The notes beneath the pieces were generated by a model. The model was not told where the DNA came from. It ran no database searches and saw nothing but the letters and a program-made list of their open reading frames with translations. The translations under genes were made by a program, and so were the position numbers. Positions 17,967-26,613 of a stretch of 64,000 nt of DNA are shown in pieces; positions within the stretch are counted from its first letter, which is position 1, and every line of letters begins with the position of its first letter. This DNA comes from Pseudomonas viridiflava (GTDB taxonomy: Bacteria > Pseudomonadota > Gammaproteobacteria > Pseudomonadales > Pseudomonadaceae): NCBI RefSeq assembly GCF_900602065.1, contig NZ_UWFN01000200.1, positions 62,001 to 126,000 on the forward strand, given 5' to 3'.

Positions 17967-19328
17967 TTAAACCGCAGCCTTTTCCTCAATCACCACCCGC
18001 TCGAACCGGCCCGCCAGCAAGCCGTAGGACAGAATGCCCAGCACACCATGGGCCGCGACAAACCACAGGGCAATATTGAACGAGCCGGTCACCGCAACGA
18101 TGTAGCCAATCACCAGCGGGGTGATGATCCCGGCGATGTTGCCGATGCCGTTGAAGACGCCGCCACTGAGGCCGACCATGTTTTTCGGTGCGGTATCGGA
18201 CAGCACCGCCCAGCCGACTGCCGCCAGACCTTTGCCGAAGAAGGCGATGGCCATGACGGTGATGACCATCCAGTTGGCGTCGAGGAAGTTGGCCGAAACA
18301 AGGATCGTCGACATGGCCATGCCGATGATAAACGGTGTCTTGCGCGCGATGGACGGGTGTACGCCGCGACGAATCAGCAAGTCCGAGAGCATCCCGCCCA
18401 GAACACCGCCGGAGAAACCGCAGATGGCGGGAAGCGCTGCCACCCAGCCGGCTTCCATGATGGTCATGCCGCGTCCCTTGATCAGGTAGATCGGGAACCA
18501 GGTGATGAAGAAGTAGGTGAGGGCGGTAATGCAGTACTGGCCCAGATAGATCGACCACAAGGTACGGCTGGTGAACAATTGCTTGATTTCGCTGAGTTTG
18601 GCCTTGGGTTTCTTGGTTGTGCGGGTCAGCTCCAGGTCCACCAGTGCGCCGCCCTCGCGCATGTATTCCAGCTCCCGAGGGCTGAGGTTCTTGTCGCTGT
18701 GCGGTTCGCGGTAAAAAGCGAACCACACCACGCTCAGCAACAGGCCCAGGCCACCCATCCACAGGAATACGTGCTCCCAACCCCAGGCATGGGTCAGCCA
18801 GGCCATCAACGGGGTGAACAGCACGACTGCCATGTATTGGGCCGAGTTGAACAGTGCCGATGCCGTGCCGCGTTCGCTGGTCGGGAACCAGCAGGAAACA
18901 ATACGGTTATTGGCAGGGAAGGCGGGCGATTCAACCAGACCGAGCATGAAGCGCATGGCGAACAGGCTGATGGCCGCCGAAGCACCCATCAAGCCAAACC
19001 AGCCGACGGTACCCTGCAACATGGTGAACACTGACCACAACACCAGGCTGCAGCCATAGACGCGGCGCGCACCAAAGCGGTCGAGCAACCAGCCGCCAGG
19101 GACCTGGCCCAGGGCGTAAGCCCACGCAAATGCGGAAAAGATCACACCGAGCATCATCGGATCCAGTCCCAGGTCCTTGACTACCCCGGTGCCGGCGATC
19201 GACATGGTGGCGCGGTCGGCGTAGTTGATCACGGTAACAATGAAGATCAGGGCCAGAATCAGGAAGCGATGGCGACCAACCCGGGCTTGCGCCTCGACCT
19301 GATCCAGAGGGATGGATTTCGAAAGCAT
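17967..19328 (-). CDS. MFS transporter of the glucarate/galactarate (GudP) type
   Basis: 453 residues with 12 predicted membrane segments. It follows E. coli GudP closely in many places (NYADRATMSIAG, QVPGGWLLDRFGARRVYG, YFFITWFP, GFSGGVLGGMLSDLLIRR, TAPKNMVGLSGG). It should import hexarates such as glucarate or galactarate by proton symport. The start follows AGGAGACGCCCC. No glucarate dehydratase is in the window; the 2,5-dioxovalerate dehydrogenase-like gene at 56327 would fit the same pathway but is 37 kb away. A divergent LysR gene is the likely regulator. Confidence 0.9.
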   Translation of the reverse strand: MLSKSIPLDQVEAQARVGRHRFLILALIFIVTVINYADRATMSIAGTGVVKDLGLDPMMLGVIFSAFAWAYALGQVPGGWLLDRFGARRVYGCSLVLWSVFTMLQGTVGWFGLMGASAAISLFAMRFMLGLVESPAFPANNRIVSCWFPTSERGTASALFNSAQYMAVVLFTPLMAWLTHAWGWEHVFLWMGGLGLLLSVVWFAFYREPHSDKNLSPRELEYMREGGALVDLELTRTTKKPKAKLSEIKQLFTSRTLWSIYLGQYCITALTYFFITWFPIYLIKGRGMTIMEAGWVAALPAICGFSGGVLGGMLSDLLIRRGVHPSIARKTPFIIGMAMSTILVSANFLDANWMVITVMAIAFFGKGLAAVGWAVLSDTAPKNMVGLSGGVFNGIGNIAGIITPLVIGYIVAVTGSFNIALWFVAAHGVLGILSYGLLAGRFERVVIEEKAAV

Positions 19329-19455
19329 GGGGCGTCTCCTGTAGGGACGTTTTATTTTTGTTAAAAGATATGACGGAATCTTTCCCCGATAGTAGGAGTG
19401 TTGGTGGATATACGTCTAACATAGATGCTGGATAGGTTGATGCGGATTTTGAATC

Positions 19456-20349
19456 GTGGAATTACATCAGTTGCGGTGTTTTGTGGCCGCTGCAGAGGAG
19501 CTGCACTTCGGGCGGGCCGCCACTCGGCTGCATATGACGCAACCGCCGCTGAGCCGTCAGATCCAGCTGCTTGAGCGTTCGCTGGGCATTGTGCTGCTTG
19601 AGCGCAACAACCGCGGCGTCAAGCTGACGTCCGCAGGACGAGGGTTTCTGCGCGATGCCCGGCACATCCTTGCGTTCTCCGAGCAGGCGGGAAATTCCGC
19701 CCGGCGTCTGGCCTCTGGTGAGGTGGGCAGGCTGACACTGGGGTTCACCGGCGTCAGTGCCTACAGCCTGGTGCCGCAGTTGTTGGCCAAGGCTGCAATT
19801 GAGATGCCCGAAGTCGAGTTTGTCCTTAAAGAGATGGTCTCTGATGCCCAACTGGACGCGTTGTCGGCGAACCTGATCGACATCGGCCTGGTGCGCCAGG
19901 TCAGAGAGCGTGAAGTCTTCGCCGCGCAACTGGTGTATCGGGAGCCGTTACTGGTGGTCTTGCCCGCCGACCATCCGATGACAGCGCAGGCATCCATTGC
20001 TGTGGCTGACCTGCATCTTCAGCCGTTTGTGATGTATGCCCCGGACGAGGGGCGTTACTTTTACGATTGCATCGTCGGGTTGTTTGCCATGAGCGGCGTT
20101 ACTCCGCACTACACCTATCATCTGGGCCAGACTCACACCATCGTCAGCATGGTCCAGGCAGGGTTGGGGTTGTCGATTGTTCCGGCTTCCGCGCAGCAGC
20201 TGCACAGTGGTGCAGTGGCCTTTCGGCCTTTGCGCGATGCGAGTCTGAATGCTGATCTGCACATGATTTCCCGCAACGATAACGAAAATCCTGTGCTGCC
20301 CGCGTTCAGAGACTTGCTCAGCAGGGAGTTTGAAGATAATCGTCCCTGA
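19456..20349 (+). CDS. LysR family transcriptional regulator
   Basis: 297 residues, starting at a GTG (MELHQLRCFVAAAEELHFGRAA, the usual start of this subgroup). The helix-turn-helix is at about 1-60 (RLHMTQPPLSRQIQ). The effector domain belongs to the BenM/CatM/CbbR-like branch (GEVGRLTLGFTG). It is divergent from the GudP-like carrier with a 127-bp gap and probably responds to its substrate. The Shine-Dalgarno is weak, but no better start exists. Confidence 0.9.
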   Translation: MELHQLRCFVAAAEELHFGRAATRLHMTQPPLSRQIQLLERSLGIVLLERNNRGVKLTSAGRGFLRDARHILAFSEQAGNSARRLASGEVGRLTLGFTGVSAYSLVPQLLAKAAIEMPEVEFVLKEMVSDAQLDALSANLIDIGLVRQVREREVFAAQLVYREPLLVVLPADHPMTAQASIAVADLHLQPFVMYAPDEGRYFYDCIVGLFAMSGVTPHYTYHLGQTHTIVSMVQAGLGLSIVPASAQQLHSGAVAFRPLRDASLNADLHMISRNDNENPVLPAFRDLLSREFEDNRP

Positions 20350-20412
20350 AAAAACCATCAGTCGATCCGGTCACGATGGCAAAGTCAGGCCAAGCCTCGT
20401 TATGCTTCAGCC

Positions 20413-20805
20413 ATGACTACCCCTCTGCCAATACGTCAACCCTGCCCACCGGGCGCCTGCAATTGCGGGCGTGAACGGTTGCAGGAACAGGACACGCGGA
20501 TTCTGGCGTTGACCCGTCAGGAGGAGAAGCGTTTGCTGGAGCGCCTGGAGAATCTGCAAAGCCTTGCGGATCTGCAAAAAATGCAGCGCCTGCTTTATGA
20601 GCAGTTAGGTATTCGCGTGGAGGTGGTGCCGGGGTTTAACGAGGTACGGACCATGCGCGGTATCGCGATTGATATCGATGAGCTGCCAGGCTTATGCCGC
20701 AAGACCCGGCAATCGATCCCGGCGGCGATTCGCCGGGGCCTGGAAAAAAATCCTGAAATTGCCTATCGATTGCTGGATGCTCACGACCTGTTCCGTGATG
20801 CCTGA
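20413..20805 (+). CDS. conserved hypothetical protein with N-terminal Cys cluster
   Basis: 130 residues, not recognised. The N-terminus has three closely spaced cysteines (QPCPPGACNCGRERL; positions 11, 16, 18), followed by a charged helical stretch (EEKRLLERLENLQSLADLQKMQRLLYEQL) that may form a coiled coil. The C-terminal half predicts a mixed fold, with RKTRQSIPAAIRRGLEK. The cysteines could bind metal. It is cytoplasmic by lack of a signal peptide. The gene stands alone, followed by a REP pair, with no strong ribosome-binding site. Confidence 0.7.
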   Translation: MTTPLPIRQPCPPGACNCGRERLQEQDTRILALTRQEEKRLLERLENLQSLADLQKMQRLLYEQLGIRVEVVPGFNEVRTMRGIAIDIDELPGLCRKTRQSIPAAIRRGLEKNPEIAYRLLDAHDLFRDA

Positions 20806-20865
20806 CTTCCCGAACATGCCGAGATTGCCTTTCTGAATCACGTTGTCGCGCAGGAAACGTAGGGC

Positions 20866-20956
20866 CTGTAGGAGTGAGCTTGCTCGCGATAGCGGTACAC
20901 CGGTTGAGAAATTATCGTCTGATTCGACACTATCGCGAGCAAGCTCGCTCCTACAG
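20866..20956. repeat. REP pair (inverted repeat)
   Basis: CTGTAGGAGTGAGCTTGCTC and its inverse GAGCAAGCTCGCTCCTACAG flank a loop of about 45 bp. Family A, GAGCTTGCTCGCGA variant. Confidence 0.85.
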
Positions 20957-21030
20957 TAAAAGCATTCCAAATCAGATAGTTGAGTTTTTGATAAGAACTT
21001 ACGAGCCGAGGCAACGCAGTGTCAGGAATA

Positions 21031-21060
21031 CAAGGCTCACTCCCGCAGGAGTGAGCCTTG
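21031..21060. terminator. 13-bp perfect hairpin downstream of the 524-residue gene
   Basis: CAAGGCTCACTCC and its exact inverse around the loop CGCA. It lies 16 bp beyond the stop of the minus-strand gene at 21076 and probably ends its transcript; there is no T-run. Confidence 0.6.
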
Positions 21061-21075
21061 CTCGCGGCCTTATTA

Positions 21076-22650
21076 TCAGTCGGCTACCGACGAAGGATTG
21101 GTTTGCAGCAGTACTTTGGCATGGACGGCCATCAGGTCGTCTTCAAGCGTTGACAGGCCGGTTGTCATCCGTGAGTCGCGGTCTTTGCGCAGCGCGTCCT
21201 CGATCATGCCCAGCAGGTTGCGAGACTTGGAAACTTCTCTCGGCGTAGTCGTCGTATCGACCAATTTGCCTTCTTCATACTTCAAACGGGTCGTGGACTG
21301 GCTGACGTTCTGGGTAGAGCTGGCCTCGACCAGTTTGCCTTTGTCGTAGCCAATGCGAGTAGTGCTGCTGGCTTTGTCTTCAACCTGGTAGAAATAATAA
21401 TTCTGCGACTTCGAGTCTCTGGTCAGCGCCAGCTCAGTTCCGGGACTGAGACTCTTGTGATAGGAAGCGCTGAGGCTGGACGTCTGGCTCTGCTCGACAG
21501 ACCTGTCTGTGCTTGAGGTGCCTTTGCTCTGCGTCGTTTGTGAAGCCTGATACGAGAACTTGTCCACCTCGCCAGGGCGCACCGGGTTGAGGTACAGGCT
21601 GGTCTGCGTCAGCGAGGCGCTGAAATCGGCAAGCCCTGTGAGCATCGAGCGATCAATGCTGTTCAGATTGGAACTCGCTGTGCCGCTGAGACTCTTGGTC
21701 GTGCTCTGCAGTGACGAGAACGCATCTTTGAACAGCGCCATCAGGTCCTCGTCACCTTCGCCACGGCTTTGCGCTGCATCAAATTGTTCAAGGTAGCTTT
21801 GCACTGCCTTTGCTTGCTGTTGCGCGTTGCCAAGGATGGCACTGTTGTTTTTGACGCTCAGTTGAACATTGCCGGTTGGCCCGCTCATGTCGACTGATTT
21901 GGCTTGCTCATCAGCCTTGAAGCTGAGTGTCTGGTATTGATCCTCGCCGACTTTCAGGCGTGCGCTGAGCTCGATCGAGGAAAACATATTCGGATCAAGC
22001 TGAGCGAGGTCGCCCAGGTTCAGGCGTGGCTTGCCTGCAGTCATGCCATCAATGGCCCCCTGAAACGAACCTGCCAGAGACGCCAGCGCCTCAAGTTCGG
22101 AATCATTGAGCTCACCGCCGGTGACATCAGCACTGACCGCGACACCGTCATCCTGACTGCTCAGGTTCAGCGTGATGGTCGCGCCGCTGGTGGTTTTCAG
22201 GGTCAGCGTGAAGGTGTTATCCGCGTTGCCGTGTAGTTGCGCCTGAGCGGATTTAATCGCGCTGGCGTCTTTCACGTCGCCCGCGGCTGATTTGACCAGC
22301 GACTGCGAGATTGAGCTTGCGCCGCCTTTTGCCAATTGTTCCAGCAAGGCCGCGCCCAGCCCCTGAAAACGCCCGGCGGTCGCGGAAGTCGACATGTTGC
22401 CCGTCATCGCCACAGTCACGGCGTCGCGCACATCCTGCTCCAGGGTGTACACCGGCGCCGTATTGGACAGCCCGCCACGGATTGAATAGACGGCGGCATC
22501 GGCAACCTTGGAGTCCACACCGAGCATGACCACGGACGCCGGCGAATTGGCGAGTGTCGGGGCAGTATTTTCGGCGGTCACCGGCACTGTCGTGGCAGTC
22601 AGACTGGGCGTGAGCGGGGAATTGGCAGTGACTAACGAGATAGAGGTCAT
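21076..22650 (-). CDS. 524-residue hypothetical protein without Cys or Trp, probably motility-regulated
   Basis: Not recognised as a named family. No signal peptide or membrane segment is visible. The sequence is rich in Ser, Thr, Ala, Gln and Leu and contains no Cys and no Trp that I can find, a composition often seen in proteins secreted by flagellar or type III systems. A direct repeat of about 23 residues lies near position 430-480: TTRIGYDKGKLVEASST... then TTRLKYEEGKLVDTTTT.... The C-terminal part (residues about 480-515) looks helical. A FliA-type promoter (22691-22717) lies 41 bp upstream, so co-expression with flagellar genes is inferred. The ATG is preceded by GGAAGCGTT. Confidence 0.8.
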   Translation of the reverse strand: MTSISLVTANSPLTPSLTATTVPVTAENTAPTLANSPASVVMLGVDSKVADAAVYSIRGGLSNTAPVYTLEQDVRDAVTVAMTGNMSTSATAGRFQGLGAALLEQLAKGGASSISQSLVKSAAGDVKDASAIKSAQAQLHGNADNTFTLTLKTTSGATITLNLSSQDDGVAVSADVTGGELNDSELEALASLAGSFQGAIDGMTAGKPRLNLGDLAQLDPNMFSSIELSARLKVGEDQYQTLSFKADEQAKSVDMSGPTGNVQLSVKNNSAILGNAQQQAKAVQSYLEQFDAAQSRGEGDEDLMALFKDAFSSLQSTTKSLSGTASSNLNSIDRSMLTGLADFSASLTQTSLYLNPVRPGEVDKFSYQASQTTQSKGTSSTDRSVEQSQTSSLSASYHKSLSPGTELALTRDSKSQNYYFYQVEDKASSTTRIGYDKGKLVEASSTQNVSQSTTRLKYEEGKLVDTTTTPREVSKSRNLLGMIEDALRKDRDSRMTTGLSTLEDDLMAVHAKVLLQTNPSSVAD

Positions 22651-22690
22651 AACGCTTCCATGCTGGCTTAGTTAGTTTTGTATCTACTTT

Positions 22691-22717
22691 GTAGCGGCCG
22701 TTGACATGGAAACTTTA
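22691..22717 (-). promoter_or_regulatory. FliA (sigma-28) type promoter
   Basis: On the minus strand: TAAAGTTT, 11-bp spacer, GCCGCTAC. The -35 half matches the consensus TAAAGTTT exactly and the -10 half matches GCCGATAA in 6 of 8. It lies 41 bp before the start of the 524-residue gene. Confidence 0.6.
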
Positions 22718-22778
22718 GAAAGTACCCCCACGGGAAAGTCTCCAGCGGGGAAGAGGTATTCAGCCCTGACGCTTATCA

Positions 22779-22855
22779 GGTAGGAGGCAACTTGTTGGCG
22801 AGTGTTTGACGCGGTAAATGCGGCCAGACGCCTCGCGAACAAGTTCGCTCCTACC
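22779..22855. repeat. degenerate REP pair
   Basis: GGTAGGAGGCAACTTGTTGG and the inverse CGAACAAGTTCGCTCCTACC bracket about 35 bp between the 524-residue gene and the Gfo/Idh gene. Confidence 0.65.
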
Positions 22856-22918
22856 GGTTAGCGCTGTGTGGCGGTGCAGCGTTTGCTGCAGACGAAGATT
22901 CTGTGTCTGTTCGAGCCG

Positions 22919-24025
22919 CTACTCATTAGGCTCATCGGTGTTGATGTACTTCGGCACTTTGGCGAGTGGCAAACGGCGAGCCTGTTCAATGCTGATGCCT
23001 GGACGATTCGGCAAGGGTTCGAGTTTCTGCGTCTGACCGGTTTCAAGGCTGCGTTCGATCGCTGCCAGCACTCGTACATCGCGCCAGCCTTCATCGCCGT
23101 CAGGCTCTGGTTCGCGGTCCTGGAGGATGCAATCGGAGAAGTACTGGGTTTCACCACCAAACTGATCAACGACCGGATGCTCGTGCTCTTTCGTCTCGTC
23201 GCCAATGATGGCGCGGTAACTGATTGCAACGCCTTCGCCAAAACCAAAACACGGTGAAGCTTCGAACTCGCCTTTGGTACCGATCAACTGATAACGCTCA
23301 GTGGCGGGCAGGCTGTAACTGACGGTGAACTGCGCCAGTCGTTCTTCAGGAAAACGCAGCGTGACGCTGACGGTATCCGGCGTATTGATCTCACGCCCCG
23401 GTGTGTGGATCGCTACGGCATGCACTTCAAGGGGTTCTGCATCGAACAGGTTACGTACGGCGTTGATCGGATACGGACCCATGTCTGCCGCCGGACCTGC
23501 CCAGTAGCCGCTTTGCATACGGTGATTCTTCGGGTCTGTGGTCTGCGCAAAGGTGGCAGTGAACAACCTCGGATCGCCGATTTCACCGGCGCGGACCCGG
23601 TTGATCATCTCCACGGTGCCCGGCTCGAAATGCAGGCGGTAAGCAATCATCAGCTTGGAGCCCGAGCGCTTGGCGGCTTCGGTGATCGCGATGCAATCCT
23701 CTTCGCTGGTTGCCATGGGCTTCTCAAGCAGCACATGGATGCCGGCTTCCAGTGCCGGTACGGCGAACTCTCGATGACGAAAGTTAGGCGTGGCCAGGTA
23801 GATAGCGTCGATTTCACCCGATTTGAGCAAGGTGTCGAATTCGTCGTAGTGATAGCTTTTCAGGTCGTAAAGCTCGGCCAGTTTGTCGGCTTTGATCGGG
23901 TCGCCAGTGACCAGTGCAGTCATCACCGAGTTATCAGTCTGATCGACGCCGGGCATGAACGCCCCTTGAGAAATCCAGCCTCCGGCAACCACTGCGTAAC
24001 GGATTTTGCCCTGTGCATCTGGCAT
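22919..24025 (-). CDS. Gfo/Idh/MocA family oxidoreductase
   Basis: 368 residues from the ATG at 24025, which has GGAGG seven bases upstream; longer readings add an unlikely N-terminus. The Rossmann domain begins RYAVVAGGWISQ; the usual third Gly pattern is slightly changed (AGGW rather than GCGW). The EKP motif (E101-K102-P103 in VLLEKPMAT) and the C-terminal alpha/beta domain are typical of sugar or inositol dehydrogenases that use NAD(P). Its substrate is unknown and it has no operon partners, so a sugar-type dehydrogenase is as far as the call can go. Confidence 0.9.
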   Translation of the reverse strand: MPDAQGKIRYAVVAGGWISQGAFMPGVDQTDNSVMTALVTGDPIKADKLAELYDLKSYHYDEFDTLLKSGEIDAIYLATPNFRHREFAVPALEAGIHVLLEKPMATSEEDCIAITEAAKRSGSKLMIAYRLHFEPGTVEMINRVRAGEIGDPRLFTATFAQTTDPKNHRMQSGYWAGPAADMGPYPINAVRNLFDAEPLEVHAVAIHTPGREINTPDTVSVTLRFPEERLAQFTVSYSLPATERYQLIGTKGEFEASPCFGFGEGVAISYRAIIGDETKEHEHPVVDQFGGETQYFSDCILQDREPEPDGDEGWRDVRVLAAIERSLETGQTQKLEPLPNRPGISIEQARRLPLAKVPKYINTDEPNE

Positions 24026-24429
24026 GAGATAGCCTCCAGAATCGCCCGGCGGTATGCCCGGCACGTATAGAAGGGGCACGCGCAGACGCAGTAAGTTCAA
24101 ACAGATTGTCCGTTGGATCAGGTTGCGGAGGGCGGCGACGGCAAATTGATGTCAAGCTTTGTAATACTTTTCGTGAGTAGGAAAGTGACTTTTCCGTTGT
24201 AGGATCACAGCCCGTAATAAATCTCAGGATTGTATGAACACCGTACAGGAACCTCCCGGTTGCTTTGCCTTTAACTTGAGCTTCGATCCCGCTTCCTCCT
24301 CAGGATCAGCTCGTCTGAATACCCCCTTCGATAATCCGTCTAGTGTGTCCTTTGCGGCCGACGTGTTTTTACGTCCGGCAGGCTCACCAACGTCCGTCAA
24401 ATCCCGTCTGCGAGAGATTCAATAGTTCT
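24026..24429. other. 404-bp region upstream of the TerC-family gene
   Basis: It holds the divergent promoters for the Gfo/Idh gene and the TerC-family gene, and a 63-codon ORF (24234-24425) listed separately. No known Mn-responsive riboswitch pattern (yybP-ykoY type) is evident. Confidence 0.5.
24234..24425 (+). CDS. possible 63-residue leader ORF upstream of the TerC-family gene
   Basis: An ORF rich in Ser and Pro starting with [10 protein letters not shown], preceded by CAGGATTGT. Its TAG stop lies four bases before the ATG of the TerC-family gene, which has no convincing ribosome-binding site of its own. Translation of this ORF could therefore deliver ribosomes to the downstream start. 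The peptide has no recognised similarity and no membrane segment, and it may be chance. Confidence 0.3.
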   Translation: MNTVQEPPGCFAFNLSFDPASSSGSARLNTPFDNPSSVSFAADVFLRPAGSPTSVKSRLREIQ

Positions 24430-25980
24430 ATGGAATGGATAGCTGATCCCACGGCCTGGCTTGGCCTGCTCACTCTGATCGTTCTGGAACTGGTGTTGGG
24501 CATCGATAACCTGGTGTTCATCGCGATTCTCGCTGACAAGCTGCCTCCCGAGCAGCGTGACAAGGCGCGGGTCATCGGCCTGTCGCTGGCGTTGATCATG
24601 CGCCTTGGCTTGCTGGCGAGCATTTCCTGGATGGTGACCCTGACCGCGCCGCTGTTCGAACTGTTCGACCACAGCTTCTCGGGGCGAGACCTGATCATGT
24701 TGTTTGGTGGTGTGTTCCTGTTGTTCAAGGCCACCATGGAATTGCACGAGCGACTCGAAGGCCATGTTGCCGAACGCACCAGCAACAGCACGTACGCCAG
24801 ATTCTGGCCAATCGTTGCGCAAATCGTGGTGCTGGACGCCGTGTTTTCTCTGGATGCGGTGATTACCGCCGTGGGCATGGTCGAGCACTTGGCCGTGATG
24901 ATGATTGCCGTGATCTTCTCCATCGGCCTGATGATCATCGCCAGCAAACCTCTCACCAAGTTCGTCAACTCGCACCCGACCGTGATCATGCTGTGTCTGG
25001 GCTTCCTGATGATGATCGGCTTCAGCCTGACCGCCGAAGGCCTGGGCTTCCATATTCCGAAGGGTTACCTGTACGCGGCAATTGGCTTCTCGATTCTGAT
25101 CGAACTGTTCAACCAGGTCGCTCGCAAGCGTCGCAAGAAGTCCTTGCACGGTGCGCGGCCTATGCGTGAGCGCACGGCTCACGCGGTGCTGCGCCTGTTG
25201 GGTGGTCGCAAGCTGGACGCCGATGAGGTGGGCGAAGAAATCGCCGACATGCTTGAGGGTGAGCAGACCGAGGCGGTGTTCCATCGTCGTGAGCGGGTGA
25301 TGATCAGTGGTGTGCTGCAACTGGCCGAGCGTCCGATTCGTTCGGCCATGACACCGAGAGCCGAGGTGGATCTGATCGACGTGTCGGACGACCCGGAAAC
25401 GGTGCGTACCAAGCTGATGCATTCATCCTATTCGCGCCTGCCACTGATTCGCGAAGGCCGCGTGGATGAGCCCTTGGGCTTCGTGCACAAGAAGGAGTTG
25501 CTCAAGGAGCTGCTGGCCGGCAATGAGCCGAACCTGGAGTTCATGGCGCGTAAAGCAATTAACTTGCTGGAAAGCTTCACGATCCTTAATGCCCTGGAGC
25601 AGATGCGCAAGGAGTCGACGCACATCGCTTTTGTGATCAACGAGTTCGGCGACTTTATCGGCTTGTTGACCATGACCGACATTCTGGAGTCCATCGCCGG
25701 TGAGTTGCCGGACGCCAGTGAAATAGAAGGTCCGGATGTGGTCGCCGAGGAAGACGGTTTCATTGTTTCCGGAGGTCTTAACCTGAGCCAGGTGCGTGAG
25801 CGGGTCGGGTTTCAGGCCCATGCGACTGAGGACTATCAGACCCTCGCGGGTTTGGTGATGAGCCTGCTGGATCGCTTGCCGAGGATTGGCGACAAACTCG
25901 ACTGGGAAGGCTGGGACATGACCGTTGTGGGTGTCGAAGAGCGACGTGTTACACGGGTTCTGTTGCGCAAGCCAGAGTGA
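24430..25980 (+). CDS. TerC family membrane protein with CBS pair and CorC/HlyC domain (YoaE-like)
   Basis: 516 residues. Residues 1-235 form the TerC domain with about seven membrane segments and the paired acidic motifs [11 protein letters not shown] and [15 protein letters not shown], which bind metal ions in this family. A cytoplasmic linker leads to two CBS domains (about 295-420, [17 protein letters not shown] onwards) and a C-terminal CorC/HlyC transporter-associated domain (about 430-515). Such proteins are thought to move or sense divalent cations, possibly manganese, during protein export or stress. The start [10 protein letters not shown] is the conserved start of the family. A 12-bp hairpin follows. 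Confidence 0.92.
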   Translation: MEWIADPTAWLGLLTLIVLELVLGIDNLVFIAILADKLPPEQRDKARVIGLSLALIMRLGLLASISWMVTLTAPLFELFDHSFSGRDLIMLFGGVFLLFKATMELHERLEGHVAERTSNSTYARFWPIVAQIVVLDAVFSLDAVITAVGMVEHLAVMMIAVIFSIGLMIIASKPLTKFVNSHPTVIMLCLGFLMMIGFSLTAEGLGFHIPKGYLYAAIGFSILIELFNQVARKRRKKSLHGARPMRERTAHAVLRLLGGRKLDADEVGEEIADMLEGEQTEAVFHRRERVMISGVLQLAERPIRSAMTPRAEVDLIDVSDDPETVRTKLMHSSYSRLPLIREGRVDEPLGFVHKKELLKELLAGNEPNLEFMARKAINLLESFTILNALEQMRKESTHIAFVINEFGDFIGLLTMTDILESIAGELPDASEIEGPDVVAEEDGFIVSGGLNLSQVRERVGFQAHATEDYQTLAGLVMSLLDRLPRIGDKLDWEGWDMTVVGVEERRVTRVLLRKPE

Positions 25981-26015
25981 CCGGCTCAAGGTAGTTAAAC
26001 TCCGTAGTTGCTGGG

Positions 26016-26043
26016 GAAGCGCGAGGCAGAGGCCTCGCGCTTC
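26016..26043. terminator. 12-bp hairpin after the TerC-family gene
   Basis: GAAGCGCGAGGC and its exact inverse around AGAG, 35 bp after the stop. No T-run on the plus strand, so termination is likely but not certain. Confidence 0.55.
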
Positions 26044-26149
26044 AGCATCAGCGGGGCTGATAATCAGTATCTGTAAGGGTGGTTTTTCATAAGGCGGTTG
26101 TGAATTTAGATTGGCCCCATCACTTCGAAACAACTATTGGAGCCACATC

Positions 26150-26401
26150 ATGAAACGCACTATCGCTTTGAGCTTTGCCCTTTCGATTCTGACCGCAACC
26201 AGCGCTTTCGCCAGCACATCGCCCATTCAGGCAGTGGCTGCGACCACTCAGGTTGCTGATCGCGCTACCACCGCAACCCCGGAAGTCCGTGTTGCCGGTG
26301 CCGGTAACAAGACCTTCGACCGCGTTGAAGTCAATCTGGACAAGAAAGTAGTGGTTGCAGAAAACCGCAAAGAATTCGGCTCGCAGTATCAGCGTTATTG
26401 A
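26150..26401 (+). CDS. small exported protein of unknown function
   Basis: 83 residues. MKRTIALSFALSILTATSAFAS is a clear signal peptide cut after AFA, giving a mature periplasmic or secreted chain of about 60 residues. It has a Thr/Ala/Val-rich start and a charged C-terminal part (FDRVEVNLDKKVVVAENRKEFGSQYQRY, given here only as a description of the basic/acidic tail). GGAG precedes the ATG, and a strong terminator follows 22 bp after the stop, so it is a monocistronic unit. Family not recognised. Confidence 0.8.
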   Translation: MKRTIALSFALSILTATSAFASTSPIQAVAATTQVADRATTATPEVRVAGAGNKTFDRVEVNLDKKVVVAENRKEFGSQYQRY

Positions 26402-26422
26402 TTGCGAAGCCTGAATAGCAAC

Positions 26423-26445
26423 AGCCCGGCTAGCCGGGCTTTTTT
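26423..26445 (+). terminator. intrinsic terminator after the small exported protein gene
   Basis: AGCCCGGC-TA-GCCGGGCT followed by a T-run. Canonical rho-independent terminator. Confidence 0.9.
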
Positions 26446-26492
26446 GTGCCTGGCAGAAGGGCTTGTAACGGCCCGAAATTTGAGGTGTTGGT

Positions 26493-26587
26493 ACCTGTGG
26501 GAGCGGTGCTTGCCCGCGATAAGGCTGGACACGGTTCGCTCTAGATTGCGTCCAGCCTTATCGCGGGCAAGCACCGCTCCCACAGGT
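26493..26587. repeat. REP pair, family A
   Basis: ACCTGTGGGAGCGGTGCTTG and its inverse CAAGCACCGCTCCCACAGGT, nearly identical to the copy at 2327-2417. Confidence 0.9.
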
Positions 26588-26613
26588 TACGTATTTATAT
26601 CAGCGCCGACGCC

